From contig WHVA01000103.1 of the NCBI GenBank assembly GCA_015179125.1, positions 202,842-266,841 of the forward strand: a DNA stretch of 64,000 nt. Reading direction: 5' to 3'. Within the stretch, counting starts at the first letter, position 1. Every line of letters starts with the position of its first letter. A program made the position numbers and the translations under genes. The notes under the pieces were generated by a model that worked only from the letters and a program-made list of their open reading frames with translations, was not told where the DNA came from and did no database searches. The stretch comes from Gautieria morchelliformis. Taxonomy: Eukaryota; Basidiomycota; Agaricomycetes; Gomphales; Gomphaceae. Positions 19,808 through 31,960 of this stretch are shown here, one piece after another.

Positions 19808-22800
19808 CTATTCATCAATGAGTGACTCTCCTGCATCGCGGATGCCGGTCATGTCGAGCCCCAACTGCTCCCACAGGAAATACCTCTCTTCTTCTGGAAA
19901 CCCTGGATGTTTGTGCGGCTGGATAGAAACAACCGCATGAATTGACTTAGCGTCAATGACACGGAGCCCGTTATCCTCGTTCATCTGGGTTACTGAATAG
20001 ACAGTTTGGATAGACAGCTTGAGAAGTTCAAGATCTAGGCACGAATACAGTTGCACCAATGCCAGAGCTTTCGAGACATTGTTGATCTGTGCACTAAAAT
20101 AGAATTTCACCTGTGCGAACTCAATTTGACCATCCAGCACAAGCTAACAAAGCAGCGGCTTAGTGGTATTCACTGACAAGTACAATAAAGAAGATAAATA
20201 CCTTGACACAACTTGATCTCCATATGTTCCTAATGGATTTCAATTATTCCTTCCAATCTGAGCGTGCTGTCTGGCCCGTGGGTAAATGAAGACGGGCCCA
20301 CTTGGCAAGTTTGACACGCCATTGGGGAGGAATATAAGTTCCGAGTTCTTCCTCACATTCGCAAATATACCTTGTAATAACATCACCGTGTACGCCTTCA
20401 AGATAATGCATGTGTCGTTCTCAAGCTCTAAGAAGCAGGTATCCATCCCCAATATCTTCGCACCCTCGCGGTAAGTCGACAGTACAAAGATCAAGCTCTG
20501 GAATCATCGATTTCAGAGCATTGACTTGTGAGCACTGTAGTGCTCGCTCAGAGAGGTTAGCGAAGGGATTAGAGTGTTGCTTGATTTCCTCGCCAAGGTT
20601 TCCTATGGTTCGTTCCATTGTCCATGCAGAATAGAGGTTAGTTGGTCCTACGGGTGGCACTTCCAATCCCAAGTGTATCAGGGCATGCAGGCTGGGGCGC
20701 ACAAAATGAATCCGATTGGCCTGCCGCCTTGTGTAAATCTGTTCGAACTCCACAACAAACTCGTCTAAGAGCTTCTGGGCTTCTAGAAGATCTGTAGAAA
20801 GAATGGCCCATTGGTGCACAATTCTCACTGCGTGCACAAGCTTGCAAAAATTTTGCCAATACCGATCTGGCAAAATTCTGTAGAGAAGAGCAGGAGCGAG
20901 ACCGTAGTAATACCCCTGCCATTCCTTAGCTTTGTAGTTAGTGTTGACCTTCTCTGCAAGGTTATGTGGTGGTCGATCATAAGACCCTGGGATGTAAGGG
21001 AGTGCGTCTACAACAGCTTTACCATGTGCCAGCCACACCGGTCCCTTCAGAATGGCCCAATCCCAAGTGGACCAATCGTCTGTTGGGGCACATTCATATG
21101 TACCACGCCATAGTGGCACAAATATCTCACCCATGTTGAGTGTGCAAAGATGCATCAGGTCGCCACAAAAAGTTGAGGCAATTGGGAGTTGACGTGACTC
21201 AGGAAGTCTGGATATTATTGATGGCTTCAAAATGCCAGTGAGCCTGCGCCGTCGTGCATATTCCGTCAGACCAGGGGACTGCAGCAAGTGCCTCAGTTTC
21301 TTATCATACTGTTCTTGGTCTGCACCTATAATGCTGGACACATTGACATCGGGGTGATTGGATCCTGGCACGTCATAATTGTCGGGTTTAAGGAGAACGG
21401 GGTAGTAGCGAGAGTTATTGGGTTTGCGGCGTCCTGGTAGCCCACAAAATATGCGACATGCTAATGCTCCTTTATGCCCAACAAGGCCGGTGACATGGAC
21501 ACTGCCAGGACCATCTGCTGTGCCTAATAACCAGGGTAATCAGTAATCAAAGCAGTGAGAGAAAAAAGAACATACTTAGATAGTAGAATATGGATGATAT
21601 GTATGACCGGTCCTCAATTGAATCCCATATAGCTAGGCCTTCCTGCTGCAACACACTCACATGCTGGAGCCCAGGTAATAGGAACGACTCCATGTTGATC
21701 GGTATTCCAGCGATGATCCCACCAGGGAATATGTGTTTGACCTTATATCGCACGTTCGCGCCGAAATTGAGGACTATCCATATATATACCCAACAGTCTG
21801 ATTCCTTGTCCTGGTAAAGCTGGGCACCGTCAATCGAGAGCATGACCACTATATCGTCGTCCTTGAGGTCGCCACGGAGTACGGCATTGAGATAAACACT
21901 GCCGTGGTACAGATCGTCATAGGTGTGGATTCCAGTGCCATTACGCACTAACTCCTCCAAGATTTCTCTGATCCTCTCCTTTCAATGGTTCATCAGACGT
22001 GCAGTCTTCAGGTTCCACATTAGAGCTTGCAGCTGTGGGCCAAGTGGAATGGTATAGAATGTTTTCATGGCTTTTTTGATTTTCCCCTGGCTCTTCTCCA
22101 GCTGTAATTCATGCGGCTGGCAGTGCAGTATGGACACTTCTCAAGGCCCGTAAAAGGACCGTTGAACGCTGTGCAAGATTTGGGGCACATATCCACCAGT
22201 ATGGCTTCTACACCTGTCCAGGTTGCAATCCAAGACTTGATTTGTTCATAAGATAACATCCGTTCATCAGGGTAGCGGTCGTTGTGGTTAGCCTGAATGT
22301 CACGATAGGTCTGCTGGGATGCTCGTTGGGTGGCAAGAAACTGTTTAAGGGAGTAGAGTTCGTTCGGATCATTGATTTCGAGGACACATTGGGGCGGGTT
22401 GCGAAGACGAGCCAGGACCTCGTCCGAAAGATGCCCGTTATCAAGAGACACATTAGCAACTGCGCGGATGAAATCGAGTGATTCCTTGAGATGAGAGACT
22501 TGAGCTACTGGGGTGGACTGCTCATTGGATTCAAGCTCTTCTTCCGAGAGTCTTGTTCGTCTGTTGTGTCACCTGCAGACCCTGGGTCATTGTTTTGATT
22601 GATTGGGCTGCCGGTGCCATTCATTTGTTCCTGTTAGACCAAGCTCCCTGGATCCGCAGCTCGATCATCTGACGAATGTTCTAGATATGTTTATTTTAGC
22701 CAACTTCATAGTAATGATAACAAAAAACTCACCGAACGGTTCATAATCGGAACGTCCCCAGTCGGCGATATCTTCATCCATAGAATGTGGGGGCAACTTG

Positions 22801-23101
22801 GTCAAAGACATGTTGTATCAGGCAAGAATAACACTAAGATGATAGATGATACACTTACAGATGCACTTGGTCCATCCACAATAAAACCATTCATGATACC
22901 TTGCGTGTCTGGCTCAATCACTTCCATATTTCGGCCAGTGTCTGCCTCTTGCTCGGCCTCGATGGGCTTGTCACCGTCGAAAGAGAGGAGATCCATCCGT
23001 CGGGCATCCTGATGATGATGGTATGTCACATGTGAGACCATTCTCCCGCTGCGACAATACAGCTGGCAGGTGCAGAGATGGAGCTTGCGCCTACATGCCA
23101 T
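19808..23101 (-). CDS. CACTA (tnp2/Plavaka-like) transposase, multi-exon
   Basis: The N-terminus at 23101 has Cys/His spacing (CTCQLYC and later HVTYHHH), typical of the zinc-binding start of these transposases. The middle exons (22451-22065 and 21960-21547) hold CPYC and the core MLSIDGAQLYQDKESDCW followed by WIVLNFGANVRYK and FPGGIIAGIPINMESFLLPG, a hallmark of tnp2. Exon 21371-20421 holds the region with FCGDLMHL and WTMERTIGNLGEEIKQHSNP, and 20140-19808 is the C-terminal part (LRVIDAKSIHAVVSIQPH). Introns carry standard borders, for example GTGAGTTTTTTG near 22730. No stop was seen inside these blocks, so the gene may be functional. Joins were not all checked. Confidence 0.82.
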
Positions 23102-23650
23102 GGTGGCACTAATGTTCGAGCAATCGGTTCAAGCAAGCAAAGTGAGAGGAGGAGGATGGAGAAGGGAGCGGACGCACCGGTGGTTTTTGAGCACTTTTTT
23201 TTTTTATGAAAACTCGTGTTTCGACGCCAGTCCGATTGCTGAAGTAAAAATGCACGAGTCCTTGGAAGCCTAGTGTGAGGCAAGATGAGAGGAGATAGGA
23301 GGGGATGCTTTAGCTTTATGAAAACCTTGTGTTTGTTGTTAAGTAAAAAGTCAGGGGTTTTGAAAGTTTTGAAAAGATTATGTTTAGGAATTTATGAAAA
23401 GTCCTTGCATTTTTGCAAAGCGAGTCGTTGACATGTTGACGTGTCGACGGACCTTGAAATTTTTCGGTTCGTATTTTTTTTTACGCCTGGAGACGGTGCG
23501 GTCATATCTGGTCCGTTTAGATTCCATTTCTCAAAACGATTCTAGAAAATCGAGCTCTATAAAAATAGAACGTCCCGCGCATCATCTGGGGACCGATATC
23601 TACTGATCCTAACCGACACGTCACCACACCTACCGCTCCCACCCGGTGCC

Positions 23651-23682
23651 ACCTCCCTGGACCCGGGTCATTTCTCACTGGG
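23651..23682 (-). repeat. Right terminal inverted repeat of the CACTA element
   Basis: Inverse complement of 15780-15811, ending CATTTCTCACTGGG on the plus strand. It is followed by CCTCAGA, the same 7 bases that precede the left end. Confidence 0.88.
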
Positions 23683-23689
23683 CCTCAGA

Positions 23690-24245
23690 CGTGTGACATC
23701 CGACAGGCAATTTGCGAGACTGTACTGACACTCTACATTTTACATTCCAAAGACCCTCCTAAAACCACTACAATAGCTAAGGAGTCAAGGACGTGACTAC
23801 GGTAAGTGCTCGACCTTTTAGATATCCCAAACTCGAACGGGGGTATACGGCGGTAGCCTGTATAGAATATGGGTCGCTGTCATCCTGACATCGTCGTGGT
23901 TTTCAATTCTTGATTATGTATTGGTCGATCTAGTTCGAATTATTGTAATGTATCCACATCCCCTTTATTATCATATATATATTCCTCCTTGGTCCGGTAC
24001 TGGCACGGAGGTGACACCTTGGCTACTTCTTGTTAAGCACATCTAGCTCCGTATCTACATTTGTGTCACTATGTAGGGTTGGACAGCAACTTAGATAAAG
24101 AAACCTGGCAGGGAGTGAGCAAGTAGTACATGCATGCCACACAGCGTATCATATTATGAACAGACAAGGGAAATTTATTGTGTGCCAAATGAGAAGCCTC
24201 GAAGTTGTGAGTAGTACGATATGTTTGTATTTTATAGTTACAGTA
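23690..24245. other. Intergenic, no gene seen
   Basis: AT-rich spacer between the transposon and the F-box gene. It presumably contains the 3' flank of the F-box gene. Confidence 0.5.
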
Positions 24246-25953
24246 TTACCATTCCTCCAACACATATGGATCTGGATTATCGAAAACTACCCAGGGATTA
24301 GTGGTTGCCCTCCAAGTCAGACCATCTGCTCCACGAATTATCTCCATTGCATCGATTTGCCCGTCAAGAAATACAAGCCGAGGAAATATATCAGCGAGCA
24401 ATACAATTCTGGCTTGATTTTCTTCCAGATCATTTGAGAAGAAGGAGGTTCCGTATAGTGCTCTAAGATTCTGAAACGAGCGAAGCTTTATCACGCAGTC
24501 CGCCTGTGTACTTAATTGAGTAACGTTGGTACGTCGAGGAGAGAAATTCTTTTACCATCGACAGACATCTAGCACATCCCGTGTCGTCATAGTAAAACAC
24601 TGCCTCCAGGTCGAGGTATTCAATGCACGGAAACAACATTCCCAGAAGCTGGAGATCGTTGGGTCTTTGGATACCAGTAATTTTCACTGCAAGCAAGGCA
24701 TCCTTATTGACGCCCTGGAAACTGTAATCAGGGTGTTCCCAAATTGCTTTGTCCAAGGTTAGTCCCTGAATTTTCTCGAGCGGTCGCGGTGGTGAACACG
24801 GGCATGACAGTATTGCTTTAATCATCGGATTTTCCGCATATAAAACTGTCAGGTGGGGGAGACAGTTGGGGGGGGAAATGATGTCTGGCATGTCGTCATC
24901 ATCTGTATAGAGGAACTAAAGGAGATGCCGGATCGCGAGATTGTTGGAGAAGAAAGATCCCACAGCTGTGCGCATGGCGGGAGTAGGCGATAAGGTGATG
25001 CTCTCGAGTTGCAATATATGGAGCCTTGGCCACTTTCCAAGGAGGAAAAGATTGTCCACATTCGGATATGAAGTCTGATAACCGTCAAACTCAATCATAA
25101 TTGTGAGACTCTAGAAGTTAGGTCATTTGTGAGAACGGCAATTAGCTTCAGTAACTTGCCTCCAAGTGGGGACAGTGGGAAACGAGTAGGTCCACCACTG
25201 GAAGGATCATGGCGGGACCTTTAAAGGAAATCGGGGAACATGTCAAATCGAATCTGACGAGACCAAAGAAAGTGGTTGAGATCTACACGAGAACAATCAA
25301 AATTTGTGCGAATTTTACGAAGTGCTACTAATGGGGCTGACAAGTAAGGAGCGGATGTTGATTTCCATGTCTTTCGGTGGAGAGGCTGTATAAGAAGGCG
25401 CATGGTACCCTAACTCCCGCAATTTTACATCAGACAGATACTGCTTCTGACAGAGTGCACTCCAGATATCTTCAGGCCTGGAGAGAATAGGAGGACAGGC
25501 ACGAAGCCAAGCTAAGGACCTGAGATTGGACATGCCACGCAGCGCGATCGCAAGAAGTCGCTCGCACCACATGTCACGCTCGAGTTCGGATGGTATCTGG
25601 CTGGAGGGACCAGGGGGATATTGAGCATTGTCTGGGCCCCGGTCCTCTAGGAATTTGACTGGCCTAAACGAGTCTGACCCCATGGTGTCGAGGATGATCT
25701 CAAGATGGCGAACACTACGCGCATACGTGTGATTCCGAATTAAATGCTTCCAGGTGTCAACGCATCCTATTGGGGCGCGTACAGTGTGATACTGGATGTG
25801 GCTGGAAAATAAGATGCTGGCCAGTACCCTACATGTGAGGCTGAGGGACAATAAAGTCAAAAGACCGACGACGTTGAGCACAATCAAGTCAATGATTTCC
25901 AGGGGTAAGCGTAGAAGTGGAGTGTGGACTAGACTTGCTGTATTGTGTGACAT
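24246..25953 (-). pseudogene. F-box/LRR-type protein gene with possible disruptions
   Basis: The start at 25953 is followed by an F-box (LPLEIIDLIVLNVVGLLTLL), the Skp1-binding part of SCF ubiquitin ligases. The rest is LRR-like sequence with the usual agaricomycete ending (GLTWRATTNPW, then VFDNPDPYVLEEW at 24246). A clean intron lies at about 24517-24567 (GTAAAAG...TACACAG) and joins in frame. A GC-AG intron is likely near 25165-25105. Two problems remain: a one-base shift near 25235 (within CTTTAAAGG) and an in-frame TAG at 24918-24916. These could be real lesions, sequencing errors or unrecognised introns. This is the most gene-like host locus in the left half. Confidence 0.68.
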
Positions 25954-26078
25954 GGCACTCCGATATACTTCCCTTGGTGATCTAGTATGAAATGAGTGTC
26001 AAACATTATGTAATATGCAAACCTACGGAAGCAGTTGACAAAGGCGCAAAAGAAGACAACGTTACAGTAGGTACAATT

Positions 26079-26481
26079 CACTGTTTGTTTACCATAACCT
26101 ATGGCAACAAATAGTGAAAAAAAAGAAGAAATCTTGTAATAATTTGTGATGGTAGTTGCTTGGGATGAGGTCGAGTGTCAGTTGCTTTAGAATGATGATA
26201 ATGGAATAAGAGGCCTATAACTTGAGGCTTAGAGATACAAAGTGACAAAAACCTGAAGATAATCCTAGGTGGCTTATAACTCAAAGCAGGCCTGGAAGAA
26301 AATCATGTAGAAGTAGTTTTTATTGTATGCAAAGTCCAGCTATGTAAGCTGTGAGATACAGGGGTTGTAAATAGGGTTATGGATAGGGAAAAGTGATGCT
26401 GCTGATAGTTTGGACTCCTAAATAGCAATATGATGTCACTAATGACCATTTGTTGCCATAGGTTATGGTAAACAAACAGTG
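26079..26481. mobile_element. MITE with perfect 34-bp terminal inverted repeats
   Basis: The arms at 26079-26112 and 26448-26481 match at all 34 positions; each starts CACTGTTTGTTTACCATAAC when read inward. The interior of about 335 bp has no coding potential. CACTG ends suggest a CACTA-type relation but no target duplication is evident. Confidence 0.8.
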
Positions 26482-26691
26482 ACTTGCACCTAGTGCAACC
26501 ACGATGTCTGTCACCTGTACCTTACACTATAGCTTGCTATTTAGGTGCCTCCTAACACATACCAGGTATAACCCATACCCAGTGGAAATTGGCTTGAATT
26601 AGGGCTGCGCGTACCTGTAAATACCAGTAATCAAATAGAAAGTCAGGGTTAAATCTGCAGGTGCCTGCGGTGATGTACCAATGCATGAAAA

Positions 26692-26693
<2 letters not shown>

Positions 26694-26723
<30 letters not shown>
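26694..26723 (+). repeat. Run of 30 T
   Basis: Uninterrupted homopolymer. It could be the tail of a minus-strand retroposed copy, but no gene body was recognised next to it. Confidence 0.8.
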
Positions 26724-28007
26724 CAAAACTCAGTGGTTGTTCAGATATGCCACCAACTGATACCTATATGTCTGCTTAACAGCTTTGCTCAACTTTTTCT
26801 GAACACGCTCACATCTCATCGTCACTTGATTGCCCGTGTCTGCATGTGCATTCATATCAGCATTCTGCCATTGTCACCCGATTTCCTATTTCAGCACATC
26901 TGCATTCTGCCAGTTTAACCCAATTTTCCATTGATCCATGTCAATGCTTGATTTTCCTTTTCCACCAGTTTCTATGACTTCGGGTGCAAGTTTTTTGTTT
27001 CTGCAAACGCACTCATAACATTTTTATTTTTCTATGCACAGACATGTGACGTGTGGCCAGTGCTAGTTTTTCTGCAGGTTTTTCGACAATTGCTCTCTCC
27101 ACGCACACCTGAGCATGTTTTATTCGTAAGTCAACCTATGGCTCAAATAACAATTTTTGACTTACACCAGCATGCTCGCGGTGTTCTTAAGATGGCTGAA
27201 GCCTAAATGTCATTGAAGTGGGAAACTTGCCATGGAAACTGGCCCTCAGGGTGTGCTCAGGTCAGAACTGAAGCCAAGACCAGAAATATCCTCAGGAGGG
27301 GGTTCCCCTGACAATCTCTTGCATATTTGCAACATTCTTGTCAGGTGCCAGTCTGACTGATCTGGTGGGAGTCTCCAATATTTCTGTGAGATACAGCTAC
27401 CGACAATGTGAAGTATTACCTAAAGCATCATGTATGATGGATAGGCGGTGCTATCACTCCATGGCACCACCTATCATGACTCAGACCTGAGAGAGCACAG
27501 TCCCTTGAGCAACTATGATGGTACTGACTTTGGAAAACACTTTGACAGCCTCTTAGTGATGATAAGGTCCCGGTCAGATCTTTGTTGTGAGGCCCATGAT
27601 GTCATCAGAGACAAAGGTGCAGCAGTGCAGCCAGCCAAGAATTCAAGCTGGTGAAAAGTGGTTATGCAGCCATCAGATGCTAGCAGGAAAAAGCTGCTCC
27701 CTCAAAAAACATCCAGTCAGAACCAAATAAGAAAACCTTGCAGATGAGAGCAGATTGCAACAACCAGGAATGCATGCTCAATCTGCCATAAATAGAGTAA
27801 TAGGCTTTTGAAAAAAGCAGACCAGAGCATATTTAGAACATTCACTTAAATCAGAGTAGAGCATTAGAACATAAGTAATATCATTATATTAGATTCAATC
27901 CTAGCAATGCAGGTAGTGACCAGAAAGTAAACTATGGCATCCAATAGGAATGGAACTCACAGTAACCCCAACCCCCAGCATATTGCAATCCCCAAACAGA
28001 GGAGCCC
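26724..28007. other. No recognised gene
   Basis: Includes a hairpin-forming pair GTAAGTCAA/TTGACTTAC near 27126-27165. Short open frames here show no domain. The last bases (AGAGGAGCCC) act as the purine tract of the following LTR. Confidence 0.4.
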
Positions 28008-28531
28008 TGTCAGGGGAACACCAATCACACACTGCTTTATTGCAAGGTGCTTTATCACAGTGTGCATTATTGCATGCTTTATCGCATGCATTATCGCACT
28101 GCACATTATCACATGCTTTATCGCATGCATTATGGCACTGCGCTTTATCGCACGCTTTATCGCATGCTTTATCGCAGCATGTCGTTGGTGGCCCCTGAGC
28201 TTCTCCTAGCCTTTGGCATCCTTCTGTCTTGTGTTCCGTTTAGTTCCCTTCCTGTTCCGGCCCCTTCCAACATCATTCCTTCCTTATCTGTCCAGCCCTG
28301 TTATCGCTGGCGTGATTGCTTATGTAACTCGGGCATTCGGTGATCGGGCTGGCATCCGCGAGTTTACTTATAGTCGTAGTTAGGTGGCAAAGGGGTTCCT
28401 TAGAGTTTTCTCTTTGGATCCCCCTTCGCCAGGTATGTCTGTGTCCTGTATATAGTTCTCTATCTTACTTTGGATCCGCCTTCGCCAGTTCGCCGCTTGA
28501 GTGTAGAGCGTCTGCCTAGGTTGCCCTTATA
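28008..28531 (+). mobile_element. LTR of an element A-like chromovirus
   Basis: Starts TGTCAGGGGAAC and ends near GCCCTTATA. The second half matches the element A LTR (GAGTTTTCTCTTTGGATCC, and the paired CTTTGGATCC...CGCCAG blocks). The first half carries a minisatellite. Sequence up to about 28684 may be remaining leader; no gag was seen. Confidence 0.75.
28036..28184 (+). repeat. Minisatellite of about 11-bp units in the LTR U3
   Basis: About thirteen units of GCATTATCGCA or GCTTTATCGCA with small changes. It lies in the same part of the LTR as the TTCC arrays of elements A and B. Confidence 0.8.
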
Positions 28532-28684
28532 AGCCCCCTCTAATATCACTGCCATGTAATGGTAGCGCTGGACACAGATAGAGGGTGCTGGCTGGTGCAA
28601 AGTGAACTGGATAGGCATTGTGTCATTGGGAGATGCTATCCCTAGAGGGGATGGACCAGGGTGGACCACTAGTGGTGGGGGAGC

Positions 28685-29205
28685 TTGTTATGGCCATGCT
28701 ATTCTGACTTCCGACACTCAGTTCCGCTTCCTTTCCAATGATCTGATACTTCCAACTGTCCACCCCTTGTTATATCCTTTCCCTATTCGACTCTATTACT
28801 TGGACCCTCCAGACTCGACTCACAGCCCAGCAAGTCCGTATGTCCGACCCCTCTGGAGTCCTGTTGTTCCATCATGTCAAATATGCTTTCCGTCCCCTTG
28901 TTATTTTGCCCCTTGTTCTTGACTCTACCCTGCACCCCCCTTGTAGTTCTTTGTTCCTAATTAGTTACTTGCCCCATATACCTTATCTGATTTCCGCTTT
29001 CCTTGGAATATGCTTAGTAGTACAACATTACATGTTGCCTCAACCTTTTGTATGAAACCCCTCATGTATGCTCTTGATTTTGCAATCAGATAATCACCTT
29101 CGATAGGTGATTCCCTTTGCTCTATCTCCTTTTCTTAGTGCAGTGAGTATTGCAAGACCTCTGTCTCTCTGCCTTCCACCTTCTGACTTAGAATCACCGT
29201 TACTG
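28685..29205 (+). mobile_element. Degenerate LTR of the element D family
   Basis: Starts TGTTATGGCC. Blocks match the inverse complement of the 56278-56968 LTR: CTTGTAG, AATTAGTTA, TTCCGCTT, TATGAAACCCCTCATGTATG, and AATCAGATAATCACCTTCGA. The end near 29205 is poorly preserved. It truncates the 5' part of the gene fragment that follows. Confidence 0.72.
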
Positions 29206-29209
29206 ATGC

Positions 29210-30010
29210 AGGTCTGCCACCTCCGTTGGAAGCCTTCGAGGCGGAAGAATCGCATGGCCTGGTGATGATTGAGGAGGATGAGAGCGATCCACAAACTACA
29301 TCCAAGCAGAGTCGTGTCGCTGTTCAACCTATGCCAGCATGGAACCTGAATGAACTCCTGGCTGTGTGTCTGAATCTTGAAGAATTTGTCAGGTGCAGCT
29401 CCAATCCACCTCCGGATAGGGTGTGCTAGGTATGATTTGCTACATATGTTCACTTATTCCGAACTTACACTTTCTCCTGGGTCCTTACGGAGCATTGTCC
29501 TTGGCTTGTCAACTTCACGTTTAAGCCTGATGCGCCAATGCGCAGTGTATCGAGAACTCTGAAAACAGCAGTCTCGCCTTCTAGCCGGCGTCCAGCTGTT
29601 CCCAAATGGGATGCGCCATCCCTTTCCCTTTTGGCAGCACTTCCAGTTACCAAACTCCACATTACAAGACTCTCTCAGCAAGGCTCACGGGCCCTTGAGG
29701 TTCTGCTCAGTCACCTTGGCAAGGATTCTCTCCTTGAAGATGTTAACCTCGACTTTGTATGGCTCGATGATTTACTGTGCCAGAAGGTCGTCGAAGCTGG
29801 GCGGAGAATTCGAAGATTCAAGATAGGCACCTGCGGTACAAACTCACAGACAAGGGACTCATCAGCATCTTTGAGGGCTGTGATGCGTTGGAAGTTTGGT
29901 TGAGGCACAGGGTGAACTTGCCCGTGACGTTGCATCTAATGTGTACAGTGCGTTGACTTTTTCCAGGTCGTCTCAGCCGAAACCTGTGGTTTCTGACCGT
30001 CTCGTATAGG
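29210..30010 (+). pseudogene. Fragment of an LRR/F-box-like host gene
   Basis: Three coherent stretches lie in different frames: WNLNELLAVCLNLEEFV near 29340, ELTLSPGSLRSIVLG near 29460, and LPVTKLHITRLSQQGSRA to VNLDFVWLDDLLCQKVVEAG (29640-29790). The last is LRR-like and I recall similar agaricomycete proteins of unknown function. Its frame is lost after 29850 (an alternative frame reads LTDKGLISIFEGCDALEVW). The 5' end is cut by the LTR at 28685-29205. Introns may explain some frame changes. Confidence 0.55.
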
Positions 30011-30222
30011 GTAAAGGGGGCAAGCTACTCCATGCATAATACCTCTACGGCCATGCTGATGCACGCCAGTCATACATGCTGAAATGCCAGTGCAAGGTCC
30101 TTGTGTACCTGAGCCTCGTGGTCTTCAATTATGGGTATGTCTACTTCTGTGCATTGCATTTATCGCCTTGCTCGTACTGACCCTCTCTAGGTGGATCTTC
30201 CCAAAGAATTATGTTCTTGATT

Positions 30223-31070
30223 TCAAGTCAAGCACCATGGTGCATATGCACCGCCGTCCGCAACCTCCACGTACGGTGCAGGTGCACGGTACGCCGCACC
30301 TACATACGGTGTACCTGCACCATACGCGGCATCCACTGCGTACGGTGCAGAGGGGCCGCAGTTCGCAGCCTCCACATACGGTGTGCATGCACCGCTGTCT
30401 GCAGCCCCCACGTAGGGTGCAAACTTGTTCTTAACCCAACTCACCATGTCCTGCACCTTTATCTGACCCACGCGCTGCCAACCAAGAGAACGCAGATCTG
30501 CGGGAAGAAAAGGTGAATCATGTGTGCAGAACTTATGCTGTTCACCAGGCATATTGTCAGCATGATCCTCGTCGTCTGAAAGCTAGCTGCAAGCAGCATC
30601 ATAGTTGGGACCAGCATATGACTGCGGTCGCTTGCGCAATGGCCTCTCGAGGTGTTTCCGGCTACCAGTCAGTGACAAGCATCGCTTTACATAAACCCAC
30701 AACGTTGTACTTACCGCTTCCACATGACCCCCGCTCCATATTGACATCATCCTCTAGAAATTCCTCTATGTGTTCCAAATCTTCAGCAGGTACGTCTGGG
30801 AGCTCTTTCTTATGCTTGTTGAAATTAGCAATATACAAGACCTGTTCTATTAGGTCGGGTCGCTTCACAAGTTTCAGATCCTTCGTTGCTGCCAGTGGGA
30901 ACATTGGCAGCAAGGCACCGTGGTTCATGGCTGGCTAAGTCACCACATATTGGGTCCAGGTGCGCTGTATTGACCACATTCCTTCATCATCAGCATCCAA
31001 CTCATCATACTCAGCGACCCCCACGGTTCCATTTCTGCTGGTGAGTCTTTGGTCATGGACACCTTCTAGA
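30223..31070 (-). pseudogene. Unclassified gene fragment with Ala/Pro/Tyr repeats
   Basis: One segment reads TVGVAEYDELDADDEGMWS (near 31010). After an in-frame TAG near 30937, MNHGALLPMFPLAATKDL to ELPDVPAEDLEHIEEFLEDD follows (30928-30740). Downstream, LRSLGWQRVGQIKVQDMV (near 30480) leads into repeats such as APYVGAADSGACTPYV (30420-30240). The repeat DNA is a GTACGGTGCA-rich minisatellite. I do not recognise the protein. The order on one strand and a GTAAGTACAACG donor near 30700 suggest a decayed host gene. Confidence 0.42.
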
Positions 31071-31170
31071 CTGGTTAGAAGAAGGGACCGTGTCGTCTTT
31101 AAGAGACACAGAAGTGAGCTTTGTTTATAATCGGTACCCGCCAAAATATACATAGTATTTGTCAATAAAA

Positions 31171-31429
31171 GTGTGCCTTATTGTGAGGTGCCATCGGGCA
31201 AATGGACAAAAACCAAATCCGGCAATAAATTTCATGGCCATGGCAAAAACCCGCGGGTCGGATCCATGGGTTCAGATCTACCCGTGGCCAATACCCGCAC
31301 GGATCAGAGTATCGGTTGCCGGGGCAGGAAAACCCGCGGATCCGAGTCCGGGTGATCCGTTTTAGGAATAGTATATCAGATATATCAGAATGGATATATT
31401 TGATCACTCAGGGAATGGGAATCCTTCAT
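31171..31429. other. Spacer rich in CCCGC/GCGGG motifs
   Basis: Contains several inverted CCCGCGG and GGATCC-like motifs (31248-31365) and no supported gene. Confidence 0.35.
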
Positions 31430-31960
31430 GCACCCCTGTGCATGGTATATGCGTGAGCTGACTAGCTCTGTGGAGCGAGTGCGTCACTGATTGGTGTAGG
31501 CCACGTGACCAAGTCGAGGAAGAAACAGGTGAGAACAGAGGAAGAAGGGGTCCGAGCCTTTCGCTTTCGGAGAAGTATAGTGTAGCCAGTTATAATACAC
31601 TCTCAACAAAGAATTAGAGAAAACTATCAGGAATTAAGCTCTGTAGCTATCAAACAAGACTACAGTGACTTCAGGGGGTGAAACAGCAATTTCTGGATTG
31701 TTCTGGATATTTTCTGGATGATTTGTTCGTACATTTGTAGTAGCTACTTATACTAAAATAGTAGTGACTACCAGTGTTCAAGATAGTGAGTGAATGGGTC
31801 AGGATAATGTGGAAATGCTCCACAGGCTGCATACAGCTGTGGGGCAGGAACAATGATGGGGATGCTTGTCCTACTGACAAGTATCTAACTTGGGACCTTG
31901 GAGCAGTATACAAAGCCCCTTTCTACATGAAATATGATTCATAATCAGTGGAGCTGGTCA
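31430..31960 (-). repeat. Second copy of the 3134-4201 dispersed repeat
   Basis: The inverse complement matches about 3600-4110 in order: CACGTGAC, GTCTTGTTTGATAGCTACAG, AACACTAGTAGTTACTA (here AACACTGGTAGTCACTA), TATCTTGAACAC and GGGGCTTTGTATACT. No reading frame is conserved, so this is a noncoding repeat, perhaps an LTR. Confidence 0.68.

Larger units (their letters stand above)
15780..23682 (-). mobile_element. CACTA-superfamily (Plavaka-like) DNA transposon
   Basis: A 7.9-kb unit bounded by matching inverted ends (15780-15811 and 23651-23682) and flanked on both sides by CCTCAGA (15773-15779 and 23683-23689). It encodes a tnp2-type transposase (23101 to 19808), a small two-exon gene (19706 to 19280) and a large multi-exon cargo gene (19192 to 16262), all on the minus strand. 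CACTA elements usually make a 2-3-bp duplication, so the 7-bp flanking match is unexpected. Confidence 0.85.

Noticed and set aside
26694..26723. T-run as a terminator of an RNA polymerase III gene
   Set aside because: No tRNA-like fold or A/B-box was recognisable upstream on either strand.
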